A stretch of DNA of 52,484 nt from Brachionus koreanus (GCA_016987375.1 PJRA01000453.1:348845-401328); one strand, 5' to 3'. Shown: positions 10,591 to 21,891, numbered from the stretch's first letter. Notes: generated by a model not told the origin, from the letters alone. Numbers and translations: made by a program.

Positions 10591-12627
10591 ATGACTAGAA
10601 GTGTGAAATGGCCACAGATTGCCACCGTATGCGCACTAATTGTCGCATCGGTGTCAATTTTAGTCAAAGCCGAATGTGAACTTCCAGATGAAATAGTCGG
10701 CGAGTTCTACTCGTACGAAAATGGCTATGAAACATTTACCAACTTGTACAAAAGCGGCTCTGTCAAGCGAAAACAATATAGCAGAGAGGCAGGCGCTGGC
10801 GCATCGGGCGACTCTATGAGCACACTAAAGCTTAGATCCGACGAGATGGGATCTTGTGTATCGTTGGCAAAGTATTATCAAAAGGGCGTTCACCCATCCA
10901 AATGGCACTATAAAATGCACTATCGGCCTACATCAGGCGCGGTCATTGACTGCAGTCAATGTATCGAAATTTACATACGAACTCGAAGCGTGCTAGAAGT
11001 TAGACGCAGTAGCTGTAACAACAACCCCAGAAAGAGCTTTACCGAGCTATGTGAAGAAATAGCCGAGACTTCTTCATTCATCACACTGTTCAATAAGACT
11101 TACGATGCCCAAGAGTGCCGCAGCACTATTTACGGCACCTATCAATTTAGATATGAATTTAGAGAGGCCGGTCAAGGTGTATGCGACAATCCGGCTTCCA
11201 AATTAATCTCGTGTCCTGAGCCAGGCTCACCATTTCAAACGGTCAATCAGCGTTTTTCAATGCGCTATGCGTCGTGCAAAAATTTGATCTCATCCATTGA
11301 TGCCGAGCCTTTGTACGACTGTCTCGGCAATTGGGTCGATGAAAGAGGAAATATTTTCACAGCCATTGCTAATCAAAGAATAGCAGCTGAGAGGTCATAC
11401 GACAAGTTTAGATGCATGTTGACGCGCAAAGATCAACCACAATGGTTCACAAAGTCGCTGTATGCTTCTTGTCAAGCGTTGTACAGTCCGACTGACGGTC
11501 CCGAGAAAGTAATCATAACACCAGAAGTGCCGCGTCATGTTGAGCCAAGATGCTATTTTCCGCAAAATTTTAGTGGTGAATGGATAAACACAGCGAACAT
11601 AAATGCCAAAATTGTGATAAATCACACTCATATATACGAATCGGCTCGAGTGGACAATCGCGGCTGGCTTAGAGAGACATACTATGTGTGTCAGCAAGCC
11701 GGTCGCAATCAATACCTGGTCAGAGCTGTTACCAAAGGCGAATGCTTTGATTATTTTATTTGCTTGGACTTTAAGCCTAGACACCAGAATATTCTTCAGT
11801 ATAGAAAAAGCAAGTCGTTTATGGCCAGAATTTATGACGATTCGAAAAAACGAGATCCATTCTATGAAGTGTGCGCATGGACTTCGTTTGGTGGCGAATC
11901 GGTCTGGAAATATAGCACTTATGTGTTGTATCCGCCTGCGGCAACCGAGTGTCCATTTACTGGCATTTATCGCTTTAAACAAACAGGCCAAACGTCCAGT
12001 CAGATAAAGACTAGAATTCGCGGTGGCTATACGCCGTTGCCGCGCGACGGCGGCTGGTACATTACATGTCGGCCCGAATTCCTTGAATCACAGTTTAGTG
12101 TGTGCGGCGATCAGACCAAAGTGATGAATTTGGACGCTGAGTATTGTCGCGAAATGGACCCCGATGGAACACCAATTAGAGTGTATGAAATGTACGATTA
12201 TGTGTATCAATGTGCCGGACATTGGCGAGAGAATAGCAGGTCGTACATGATAACGTTTGACCGCGATGAGCCTTTTCACAAGTTTAGATGCTGGATTTAT
12301 GAGCGTAGGGATTTGTTTACTATTTATCTGTCGAGGAGTATAGGTTCGTCGTGTGGACACAATCAGACATCGTCGAGCTATTTGCCGCAAGACGGTGCCG
12401 ATCTGTTCCTGGAGCTCACCGAAAATGAAAGAATACGTAAGCTAAACAGTCTCTAATTAAATTTGACTAATTTTTTTTCTCAATTAGATGACAATTGTCC
12501 GATTAGATACGACGATGGTCGAAATCCGTATCTCGAAATGGAAGACTTTCAGTTCTATTACGCTTCAGCTCACACACTGAAGCTCAGTTTTTCAATTCTT
12601 TTAATAGTTTTTTACATCATTTTATAG
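10591..12627 (+). CDS. Secreted Cys-rich, internally duplicated, probably GPI-anchored surface protein
   Basis: Two exons, 10591-12436 and 12488-12627 (intron 51 bp), give 661 aa. The N-terminal signal peptide has a hydrophobic core at about residues 9-26 and the mature protein starts near E28. The C-terminus ends in a hydrophobic tail (SFSILLIVFYIIL) after a small-residue stretch (YASAH) with no cytoplasmic segment, as in GPI-anchored proteins. The body is a tandem duplication: C176...YGTYQF, YDC244LGNW, KFRC275 and ASC294 recur as C454...GIYRF, YQC541AGHW, KFRC567 and SSC588. C29 (ELPDEIVGEF) likewise matches C321 (YFPQNFSGEW). It resembles the uncharacterised multi-domain extracellular proteins annotated with DUF7042-7045 in other invertebrates; that label is from memory. 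Coding GC is strikingly higher than in neighbouring genes. Function unknown. Confidence 0.85.
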
Positions 12628-13632
12628 GTATTTTTTCAACAAAAAAAAAAAACAAAAACTGATTAAATACTCAATTACATTCCTCACACAAAGAAAATTA
12701 ATTATATTTTTAATTAAATAAGATTAAAATAAAAAATTTTTTGTTTTTTTCTTTTTTTTTGTTTTTTAATTTGTAAATAAAATAAAAAAATATATGCTGA
12801 AAATTTTTTATTTAAACAAATTACGCTTCAGCTCTACGATCCTTTAAAACTTTGAAACTGAAACCTAAACCTCATAATTACGTCAAAAATAGAGCCATTA
12901 TTGATGTATTCATCAATAGATCAAAATTTTGTGCAAATTTTTTTTTCTATTAAATTATTATGATGATAATTGTGACCCAAGGCCACTAAAGTACTACGAA
13001 ATTTTAATTACTTTGAACTTCCTTTTTTATTAGTGTTTTTGTTCGTTATTTCAATCATCTAAAAAAATAAAAATCCAGATTTTTTGTTTAATTTCTTATT
13101 TTTTTATTTATTCAAATGTTGGAAAAAATATAATTATCGCTGTAATTTAACAGACTAAAAAAATGACACAAAAAGTTAGAATCAAAGTTATTTTTAGCTC
13201 TACAATGACTGTTTGTTGGTTTATTGCATCTGGTGACGTATTTTTTGATTGATTTCAGTAGGAATTTTCAACCATTAATCATGGAGCACTTGCTTTAAAT
13301 GTTTGTCTGAAGTAATCCTAAAATTTTGAAATTTATATACATTTCATTTCAATCAAAAAAACCAAAAGTCAAAACCAAAACAGTAATGATTTAGCCCATT
13401 TATTTATTAAATTAAAATAAAATATAGATTATAAAAAAGATAAATAATTAAAATATTAAGTTTCTGAAATTGATATCAAAGTTAAAAAAAAAAGTACAAA
13501 ATTTTATAAAAATTAAATTCACATTACCGCTACGCTTTTAGGGCAAGGCAAGATTAAACTTGTAGGAATTTATTGATGAAATTTGAATAAAAATAATCCA
13601 ATGTTTTTACATTGTAATCATTGAATTTTCCT

Positions 13633-13841
13633 TTCAAATGATGCAAAATGAAAATAATTTTACATTTTTACATTTTCATATTTTTAGATTTTTTGTGCAA
13701 TATTTCAGAAAATTTTTAATTTTTATTTTGTTCACCAAATAATTAGAGAGAGTTTTTTTAATTTTCTGAAAAACTGCACAAAAAATCTAAAAATATGAAA
13801 ATGTAAAAATGTAAAATTATTTTCATTTTGCCTTCAAATGA
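13633..13841. mobile_element. MITE with 56-bp perfect inverted arms and 9-bp target duplication
   Basis: 13644-13699 and 13775-13830 are exact reverse complements over 56 bp (ends CAAAATG...GTGCA). Pairing continues inward with mismatches (TTTCAGAAAATT on both arms), leaving a loop of roughly 40 bases. The outer flanks carry the same 9-mer, TTCAAATGA, at 13633-13641 and 13833-13841, as expected for a target-site duplication. A 9-bp duplication would suit a Mutator-like element and an 8-bp one a hAT. No ORF, so it is non-autonomous. The perfect arms imply recent insertion or ongoing arm homogenisation. Confidence 0.8.
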
Positions 13842-14060
13842 ATAATATATTCACTAGCATTTCTTAGATCATATTGAATTTGAATTGAACATTTTCTGGC
13901 TAGACTTTCTCTTAGACCATTTGGCAAGTCCTTTACATTTAAAATTTTCTGAACAAACTAGGCAAGACACTTGATAATTCTGTTCTGGATATAGTCAACA
14001 TTAAACTCATTTAATTTCAAGATTAATCAGTAGACTAGTGCCCTTGTCATTAATGGCCGA
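13842..14060 (-). pseudogene. Coding-like remnant interrupted by the MITE
   Basis: On the minus strand one frame gives LPNGLRESLARKCSIQIQYD and then NASEYIIHLK up to the MITE. Reading on past the MITE (13632 downward) gives GKFNDYNVKTLDYFYSNF in a compatible sense. A second frame of the same DNA (13976-13880) gives CLVCSENFKCKGLAKW, then SKRKSSQKM, which faintly resembles the end of a double-stranded-RNA-binding domain. Stops and frame changes show it is dead if it was ever coding. Weak evidence. Confidence 0.2.
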
Positions 14061-15700
14061 TTAACACTTCTTTTTTTTAATTTAAATAAAATTAATAATT
14101 AAAAATTTAAAAATAAAAATAAATTTTTAAAAAAGTATAGCATTAAAACAGTAGCATTACCTAAAGAATTCAAAGTCTGTAAAATTCAAATTGATATTAT
14201 TGAATATGAGAAAGCTTGAAAGTTGAAAACTTCAAAAGGTGTTTACGCCACTATTGCAGCAGCTTTCGAGATTGGTTTAATAAGATAACCCTAACCGCTA
14301 TTCCTTGAATTTTATTTTAAATCTCTTGAGTCATTCTTCTTTAATTAATTTTGTTCTTAAATTTAACTATGGAAAGAAAGTATTTTATAAGCAAAAGATA
14401 ACATTCGATAAAGAATTATATGCTGAAAAGCATTTAAGCATTTAATATTTTCTAGAAAATTATTAGTTTTATTAAATTTATAAACTTCAAATTTTAATTT
14501 AAATAAATTGAAAATTGAAAAATAATAGTTTAACAATTGCATCTTTTGAAAAATAACCCAAATGAGTTGAACAATTATCAAAATAAGGCAAAATAAATGA
14601 CTTAAAAAACTGAATTTTAAAAGAAATAAACAGATAGAAAAGTCTATTGCATAAAAATTATGCAGAATTTTGCAGATATAAAAATTGAATTCAAAATTGC
14701 ATGTTTACTTTGAAAATAATCTTCTGCAATTTATATTTTTTACTGAAAAAATATTGAAAAGCGTTTATTAATCATAATTTTTGAGCATGACCATTTTAAT
14801 TTGATCATTAGCTTCAATTTGCCGTAGTAGTAGTCGTCTTACACCGATCAAAACTAATTAGATTTAATTAATTGCATTAGATCAAAACTTTGAATTAAAT
14901 TTTAAAATTTTGAGAATATTTTTATTCTTGAATTGTTTTTAAAAAAAGTGTTTTTTCCGAGTATAGATTAAAATTTATGGTTGATTTTTAATAAAATTAA
15001 GAAAAAATGCACTTAAAGTCTTTTCTTTTTTTTTTTTATAACTATCAAATATTTTACCTCAAATCAAAAGGCAAAAAATTTAAATATCAAATATTTTAAA
15101 ATGTCAATTGAAATATAAATTAAAATTAAGGCCTTTTCAAAACAGTTCAAAAGTATACTATGCAAATTCTTGGAAACAGTGTGAATATCAGAATTTTATT
15201 TTCATCTTAAAAAAAATAATATTTATTTTTATTTTTAATATAAATAAACTGTACATAAACACTGTATCATATTTCAAATGAGTGCTAATCTGAAAAAAAA
15301 CATTTTGGCTTCTTCATTAAAATCTTCAAATTAATATTAGTATTGATAAAAGGTCGATTTAAGCCAACACAAAGTAACCGTAAGGCGTAAATTAACAAAA
15401 TTAAGTATAAAACATCAGCGCTCAAAGCCTAAAATTTTTGAGTTTGCAAAATAGATAAACTAAATAGAAAAGAAATAGAGAAAAAAAATTTTATTGTTTA
15501 GAATATACTGCCCAAAATTTGGTTTTCTAATTGACCCGTTTAGCCAAAATATGGGAGATTAAATTCTTGCTCAAAATTAATTAATGCAGTTATCTGTGGC
15601 TTATGTAGGCTATGAGTCGAAGAATTTATGGTTATTTTATTTTGAAAAAAATTGCTTTGTAAACATAAAATTATTTTCTAGAGCTTAATTTAACTAAAAT

Positions 15701-17231
15701 ATGCCGGATACTTGCTCTCCTAATAACATAAACCAGAATTTTACTCGTATTATCACTTCGGAAACAAACACAAAGTCATACTCGGTAAATATTTTACCTA
15801 AAAATTCAATTTTTTTTTAAATTAATAAAAATGGTTTTGAATATAAATAAAGTTTTTTTTTTATTTTAAAGAGCAGTTTGAAAGAAGCTAAAAATGTAAA
15901 ACTCAAAGGATATGTTGGTTTTGAAAAAATAGCAGATCAATATGTTAGCAAAATGATTAAAGATGGCATTTGTTTTAATATTTTATGCATTGGAGAAACA
16001 GGAATCGGAAAAAGCACTCTTATAGACACTCTTTTCAGTACTTGTTTGAATGCAAGTTCAGCCGATCACTCCTCGGATAAAGTCTCGCTAATATCTAATA
16101 CATTTGAGTTGAGAGAGAAAAGCATCAATTTAAAGCTAACCGTGATCGAAACTGCGGGCTATGGTGATCAGATTAACAAAGCTAACAGTCACGAAGAAAT
16201 ACTCAAATACATAAACGATCAATATGAGAATTACGTACAAGAGGAATTAGGACTTAAAAGAAATATTAAGCAAATTAAAGATAAGCGAGTGCACTTGTGT
16301 CTCTATTTCATTTGTCCAACTGGACATTCGTTAAAGGCCATTGACTTGAACACAATGAAGGCTCTTGATTCAAAAGTGAACATAATTCCTATTATTGCCA
16401 AAGCTGATACTATTTGCAAAAATGAATTAATTGATTTCAAAAAAAGAATTATGGAAGAGCTTTTCAAGAATGAAGTTAACATATATCAATTTCCAATAAA
16501 TGAGTATGAACCGTCAGTAAACAATCACAATTTGATTGCTAATGTGAATTTTTTAAATAAAATTTAAGAGAGTTTTTTCTAAAATATTTTTTTTTCAAAG
16601 AGCTTGTACCCTTTGGCAGTTATTGGAAGTAGTCAATTGGTTAAGGTAGGAAACAAGCTAACTAAAGGCAGACAGTATGAGTGGGGAACAGTTTCTGTTG
16701 AGAACGAATCGCACTGTGATTTTGTCAAGCTGAGAGAATCAATTTTGTCAACAAATCTATTCGATTTAATCGAGTTAACCCATATTAAGCATTATCAGAT
16801 GTATCGGGCTGATCGCTTAAGACAAATTGGATTCAGTGAAGACTTTGAGACAGATTCGGATCATGGTGACTTTAAAACCATTAAAGATGTTTATATAGCT
16901 AAAAAATCTGTGCTCGATGAAGATATTAAAAGAAAAGAGAGCGAAATAAAAGAAGAGTTTGTTAAAAAGGTAAAGGAAAAAGAGCAAGAAATAAAAGAAA
17001 TAGAGAAAAAAGTATTTTTTTTCTTTTAATTTTAAAATTTATTTATTTCGTATTTAGTTAAATGCCAAGTTTAATCAGTGGAAAAATGAGCAAAATGAAT
17101 GGAGAGATAGAATTGAATTTAGAAGAAGAGAATTGGACGATCAAATAAGAGAGTTTAATGAGAGAAAATTTTCTCTTGATAAGCTTAAATTATCAACTTT
17201 GAGTTCAAGCAAAAATTCAAAAAAAAAATAA
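15701..17231 (+). CDS. Septin, SEPT6/8/11 class
   Basis: Exons 15701-15784, 15872-16543, 16601-17011 and 17058-17231 (1341 nt) encode 446 aa. Septins are GTP-binding proteins that polymerise into filaments at the cortex, cytokinetic furrow and ciliary base. The P-loop is GETGIGKST (residues 69-77), the G3 motif ETAGYGDQ, the G4 motif AKAD. The septin unique element follows (YPLAVIGS...QYEWGTV, then HCDFVKLRE), and the last 100 residues form a charged coiled coil. CFNILCIGETG and HLCLYFICPTGHS are hallmarks of the SEPT6 group. At the switch-I position of SEPT2 Thr78 the aligned residue is Lys (SSDKVSL), so the catalytic Thr is absent, as in SEPT6-class septins, which bind but do not hydrolyse GTP. 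The stop codon lies inside an AATAAA (17227-17232), so a poly(A) signal may overlap the coding end. Confidence 0.93.
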
Positions 17232-18370
17232 ATTCTATTTTTGTGTATATTTGATATCATTTATTTAAAGATCACATAATTTAAAGATATAAAATTTTTA
17301 TGAAATTATTAATTTTTCCTTCTATAAAATTTCTAGGTAAAAAATAAATGAAAAGATTATAACTTTCTTTATTGACAAAAATAAATTTTAATTCTTGAAT
17401 AAGTATTTTCACAGAATTCGCTTTTGTCTTAAGAAAAAGTCTTTTAAAAAATTAAATCAAAAGTTTGAATCACTCAAAATTAGGAAATGCTGACTGATTT
17501 TTATTTAAAAAAAATTTCTGAACTGTCTTCATAACTACTACTGTTAAAAATTCTTATAATCTTTTGAGCTATACAAAAATATTTAATAAATTAAATAACG
17601 TTTAAAGATTAAGTCATTAAAGCATTAAAGTCTCGCGTATAACAAAACAAGTTAAGCATAAAAAAAATTATAGCATAAAACAAGTTTAACATAACTTTTT
17701 TTAAATTTAGTTAAAAAAAAAAGGAAAGTTTTCAACTTTTTACAAAAAATTTCGATTGCTAATTGAGTCCTTAAAAGTTTTTTTTTGTAAAAAACATCTT
17801 TGTACGGCCATTAAAGCTCTCTAAAGCATTATTTGTTGAAGCAAAGCCGGAAACTGAAACGAAAATTTGCCAATTGTTCTATTCACTTTGGAAAGAAATT
17901 CAGATTCGTTTTTTATGATTTGCAAAGATTTTTTATGCTTTAATAAAAAAATTTGCGATTAAAAAAAAATAATCTTAACTTTTCATTCATTATGCGATGG
18001 TTTAAATTTTTATACTTAATTTTTTTTTATGCGTCAAAACCCCTCATCCTCAAAATATTTGGTAAAAAAAGAAGTTAAATTTTGTTTCATAGCTTCCAAA
18101 GCTTAATTCGAAAGGGTCGATTTATTATTATGCTGAATCATGAATATTTTTTAATTTTAGCAGCTTTGTAATTGTAAAACTTTTAGTCACATTATTTGTT
18201 AAAATAGAAATCTAAATGCTCTCCAAAATGTTATGTCTAACTATTTGTTTATTTAATTCCAAAAAAATTTCTAAAAAGAAAAATTTATTAATTATTGGAA
18301 ATAAAACCTTTTAGCAACAAAAATAACTCGTGAAATATGTCTAATTAAAAATAAATAGAGGAAGAAAGGA
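17232..18370. other. Intergenic AT-rich DNA
   Basis: Contains the septin 3' end and no further gene. A weak hairpin lies near 17730-17800 (TTTTTACAAAAAA and TTTTTTGTAAAAA). Nothing else is supported. Confidence 0.5.
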
Positions 18371-19050
18371 TCAGGTTGACCAGCCATCATCGATAAGATT
18401 TTTCTGCATACGGATGTAGAGAGTAATCCCAAGCTTAGTGCTCGCCAATTATCAAATAACCTTTACACATCACAATTGACGATATTTCATTACCTTAATT
18501 TGAATTATAAAGCTAATAGACTTTGTCGAGTTGTTCTTCAGGATTTGACAGATTTGATATTCAACAACGCATTCAAATTTGTAAGAAACTATTTGAAAAA
18601 ATTCTCAAAATGAACGGTTTTTCACACAGATCATTAGTTGTGATGAGAAATGGATCTATTTTCGATAAATGCACAACTTTATTTAATGAATAATTTGAAT
18701 CAATGTATGCTTCATTTTCAAGGAAAATATTCTTTTTTGGTCAAGCAAAAACTAGATATGTTTCTTCTAGATAACGCCAGACCTAATACAACTAGGAGAA
18801 CATTGGGAACAAAAATATAAGAGCTGGAATGAATTGAAATTTTTCCTCATCTAGCATAAAGCTCAGATCTTTTTCCCTCTGTTTATCATCTTTTTTGCTC
18901 AATGGTTTAATTTCTTATTAGAAGACTGCATTTTACTAACAAAGACCAAGTTGAATAAGGGCAGCATGACTTTACAGATGGCTAAAGATTAGAGAGCATA
19001 ATGTTGAGATAAAAAAAACAAGCAAACTTTATTTTGAATTCATGCTTTAC
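18371..19050 (+). pseudogene. Dead mariner-type transposase
   Basis: Translated pieces follow the mariner (DD34D) transposase in order: an N-terminal helix-turn-helix part with SNPKLSARQLSNNLYTSQ, then CDEKWIYF (first Asp, GAT at 18642), LLDNARPNTTRRTL (second Asp, GAT at 18770), then FPHLA, SSDLF, PSVYHLF and LHFTNKDQVE. Stop codons interrupt it repeatedly. The first two Asp codons are only about 43 codons apart instead of roughly 90, so a central part is deleted. The third Asp, normally in SDYHLF, reads Val (SVYHLF). The terminal inverted repeats could not be identified. Between the septin and TAB1 genes; clearly non-functional. Confidence 0.8.
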
Positions 19051-19350
19051 CTTATGTGACACAGATCAAAAATTATTCTATTTTTTTGTCGTTTTAAATT
19101 ATTCAAATAAAATAAAACATAAAAAACAATAATGCTAATATTGAATTTTTTATTAAAATTATTCAGAAATTTAAAAAAATAAATTGAGTTAATATAACAT
19201 CTTTTTAATATATTTTTTAATATAGTAACTATATCACACATAAATTATATGTTCAAAAATTATAAACTTACGTATTTATAAGCTTATACTTTATGCCTTC
19301 AATATTTTAAAAAAATAAATTATTTTTTTTTTTAAATAAAAAAAAATATA

Positions 19351-21158
19351 ATGAATTTCGATTCTTCGAAATATTTGACCAAGGTATCTCCATCCATCCT
19401 ATATGGCACGATAAAAATAGTAAAATTTATTTAGGATTATTCTAAATGGACCGATGCAATTGAACGCGACTCGAAATACTTTGGTATTGGAACGGTCAAC
19501 AATCGTATCAGAATACATAACAATAAGATAATTGAGAATCCTTTTGAAGATAGCTCGTTTGCATTTGAGTTGAGAAATTTCTAAAAAAAATTAAAATTAA
19601 AAAAATATTTTAGCTATTTTTCTTTTTTAAGGTTAAAAGAGGGAGAAATTTATGCCTATGCAGTTATTGACGGGTTCAATGGAAGATGGATTGTTGACTT
19701 TCTTGAGCAATATCTTCTCTCAAATCTTTATTTTGATCATTTGTCAGATTTAAGCGGTAAAAATTAAATCTTTTTGAGTTATTATTTTGAAATTTAGAAT
19801 ATTTCTACTAGTTAAAAGTAATGAAGAAATCAATGATTTATTGATAAACGAATTTGTGGATGCAGAACGATATCTGGCCGAGCAATCAGCAGAAACTTTA
19901 GTAAAAAGGGCTTCAAGAAATATGCATTTATCAAATGTACCTAAATTAAAAAAAAATTTTTTTTTTAGTTTTGTTTAAAATTTATTTTTTAGCTTAGAAA
20001 AAATAGTCCTGAATATAGAGAAAATATTCGCGAGATCAATGTTCTAGATGAAGAACTAAGGATTGGGGCTCATGCTGTTATTTCTCTAATTGTGAATGAA
20101 AGGCTATTTGTGACCAATTTGGGAACTTGTCATTGTTTTGTGTGTGTATATGACAAAGTAAATCGTGAAAAAAAAGTCATAACACTTGAAACTGAGCACA
20201 GTCTTAAAAATCTTAACGAAATACAAAGATTGATTAGTATGAAAGCGAATGTTCAAGAATCAAATTTGGAATCATCTCCTTCTATCGAGCACACAAGATG
20301 TTTTGGCGATTTTTATTCAAAGTGTCTTTTCCATGAAATTCCAAGATTTGAGTAAAGTTTAAAGTGTCAAAAAAATCTGTCTGAAAAATGCTTTTTTATT
20401 TTTAGAAATTGCGAAACTTCTCCGATCATCTCGTCTCCGGAACACCCTGAGGCCTCAATTGTAATAGATGATTCATTTTTGTTCATGGCAATGTTTTCCG
20501 ATGGCCTTGTCAAAGCCATTGAATCTATTGGTATTTTTTATATTAGCTTAAGAAAGAAAATAAGAAAATTTATCAGAAGGTCAAGATTCAAATCCAAATT
20601 CCTTTCTAGCACTTAAGATTATATCAAAAATAATCAGTGAGCAGACTTTGAACAGCGCAGCTCAGTCCGTGTTAGATGAAGTAGAATTAAATTAAGCTAA
20701 AAATTTTTCTTTTGATTTAAGTGAATTTTATTTTAAAGATAAAACGATCATTTGATGATAAATTCGAACAATCAGTGTTTAAACGCGAAGATTTCACTCT
20801 TGCCATTCGGGCATTTGAAACAAATATAAAAACAAAATTAAATGGTCTTGAAAACCAAAGCAGATTAACAAGCAACGAAATAAAGTTTAAACAAATTCAA
20901 ATAAATGACTCAGAAAATGAAGATCTAGATGAATTACGTAGTCTCGATTATAGAACAAGCGTTATTAAATCGAATGATACTATTAACTCTTCAGAGCAAT
21001 CAAGGGCCTCAAGTCAAGTCAGTGAGCATTTTACTAATTTTCTGGATGAAAAAAACAATGCAATACCTTATTTGAATTTTGAAGAATTTGACCAAATTAC
21101 TGCTAATGATCCTCAAATTGAAAAATTTTGCCAAGAACTTGAAGAATTGGCTCTTTAA
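19351..21158 (+). CDS. TAB1: TAB1-like TAK1-binding adaptor (PP2C-like pseudophosphatase)
   Basis: Eight exons: 19351-19383, 19435-19568, 19632-19756, 19812-19936, 19993-20351, 20406-20530, 20577-20680, 20739-21158 (1425 nt, 474 aa; human TAB1 is 504). TAB1 activates the kinase TAK1 (MAP3K7) in TGF-beta/BMP and innate signalling. The PP2C-like domain (residues about 10-360) contains VIDGFNGRW where phosphatases have DGHGG, FVTNLGTCHCFV, FSDGLVKAIE for SDGLWD, and KREDFTL for the DNxT metal site. The metal ligands are thus only partly kept, as expected for TAB1. Near the C-terminus PYLNFEEF (446-452) matches the TAK1-binding helix motif of TAB1 (YVDFAEF type). Exon 7 has a tandem CAGAAG acceptor (20574-20579) allowing a one-codon difference. 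Poly(A) signals follow at about 21200. Confidence 0.88.
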
Positions 21159-21216
21159 AATTTTATTTTATTTTCTATTTTATTTTCGATCCATTCTAAA
21201 AATAAAATTAAAATGT

Positions 21217-21283
21217 TTAAATTAGTTAAATTACTTAAATTTTTTAAATTATTCAAATAAATATCTATAAAAACAAATTTTCT
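21217..21283 (+). repeat. 67-bp direct repeat, left copy
   Basis: Identical except for one base to 21983-22049, 766 bp away. It lies in the presumed 3' UTR of TAB1, about 60 bp after the stop. The sequence is AT-rich (TTAAATTAGTTAAATTAC at the start, ACAAATTTTCT at the end) but complex enough that a chance 66/67 match is not credible. Confidence 0.9.
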
Positions 21284-21422
21284 GATTTTGAAATTTTTTC
21301 TTAAATTGGAAGACCGATATATATTTACTTTAAAATAAAAAAATTTATAAAAAATTTATTTTTATTTAAAATATTATGATCATGATTTAAAATTATTTAT
21401 TTTTAATTTAAGTAAAAAAAAA

Positions 21423-21891
21423 CAGCCATCCTCCTCTTTTCTCAGTCGGGCTGGGAACCGACTATGGCAGAGTTATGACTGGCATCTTCACCTAAGAAGC
21501 TCGTGGGGCGTTCATCATAAACAGCGCCACTAATCCGAGCACTTTAAATTGGCTGCGAACTCAGCAACTATTTATAACTAGCTTGGAACCACAAACCAAG
21601 CGACATTTTCTACTGAAAATGCCTTAACTTTAAGCTTCCAAAGTTACATCTATCTGCAAAGGGTCAGCTGTAAAACAAGCTCTTGCTCCTTTCGGATTTC
21701 ATACTGGATGATGGTCGAGGCCAGCGGCACCCTCATACTACAAAACTTGGACAAAGATCCGTAGATCTATGTGCCCATCTTACAGCTCTTTCACAAACTA
21801 CGCAGAAGACCACTAAAAGTGGCGGCCAGCCCCCTCCTCGTTTTCTCATCAGGGCTTGGGACCTGCAAAGGCAGAGTTAGAAAGGCATCTT
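21423..21891. mobile_element. GC-rich element with internal terminal direct repeats
   Basis: A roughly 470-bp island is far richer in G+C than its surroundings. Its first about 70 bp (21423-21491, CAGCC...CCTCCTC...TTTCTCA...GGCAGAGTTA...GGCATCTTC) recur, about 75-80% identical, as its last about 65 bp (21826-21891). Short terminal direct repeats around a non-coding body resemble a TRIM/solo-LTR-like or tandem-repeat-derived non-autonomous element. No ORF with recognisable motifs; the 65-codon frame inside looks accidental. It sits between the two 67-bp direct repeats. Confidence 0.5.

Larger units (their letters stand above)
12628..15700. other. Intergenic region, AT-rich, with one MITE
   Basis: AATAAA motifs at about 12775-12787 could end the upstream transcript. 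Apart from the MITE at 13633-13841 and a coding-like remnant next to it, I see no gene. The sequence just before 15701 (TTATTTTCTAG, ending 15681) is a good 3' splice signal, so the septin may have a 5' UTR exon upstream or receive a spliced leader. Confidence 0.55.

Noticed and set aside
11395..12390. Long antisense and alternate-frame ORFs in the GPI-type gene
   Set aside because: They are shadows of the real frame, made possible by its higher GC content.
12567..12836. The 15-mer ATTACGCTTCAGCTC occurs in the second exon of the GPI-type gene and again near 12822
   Set aside because: The match is too short and isolated to show an exon duplication; no extended similarity on either side.
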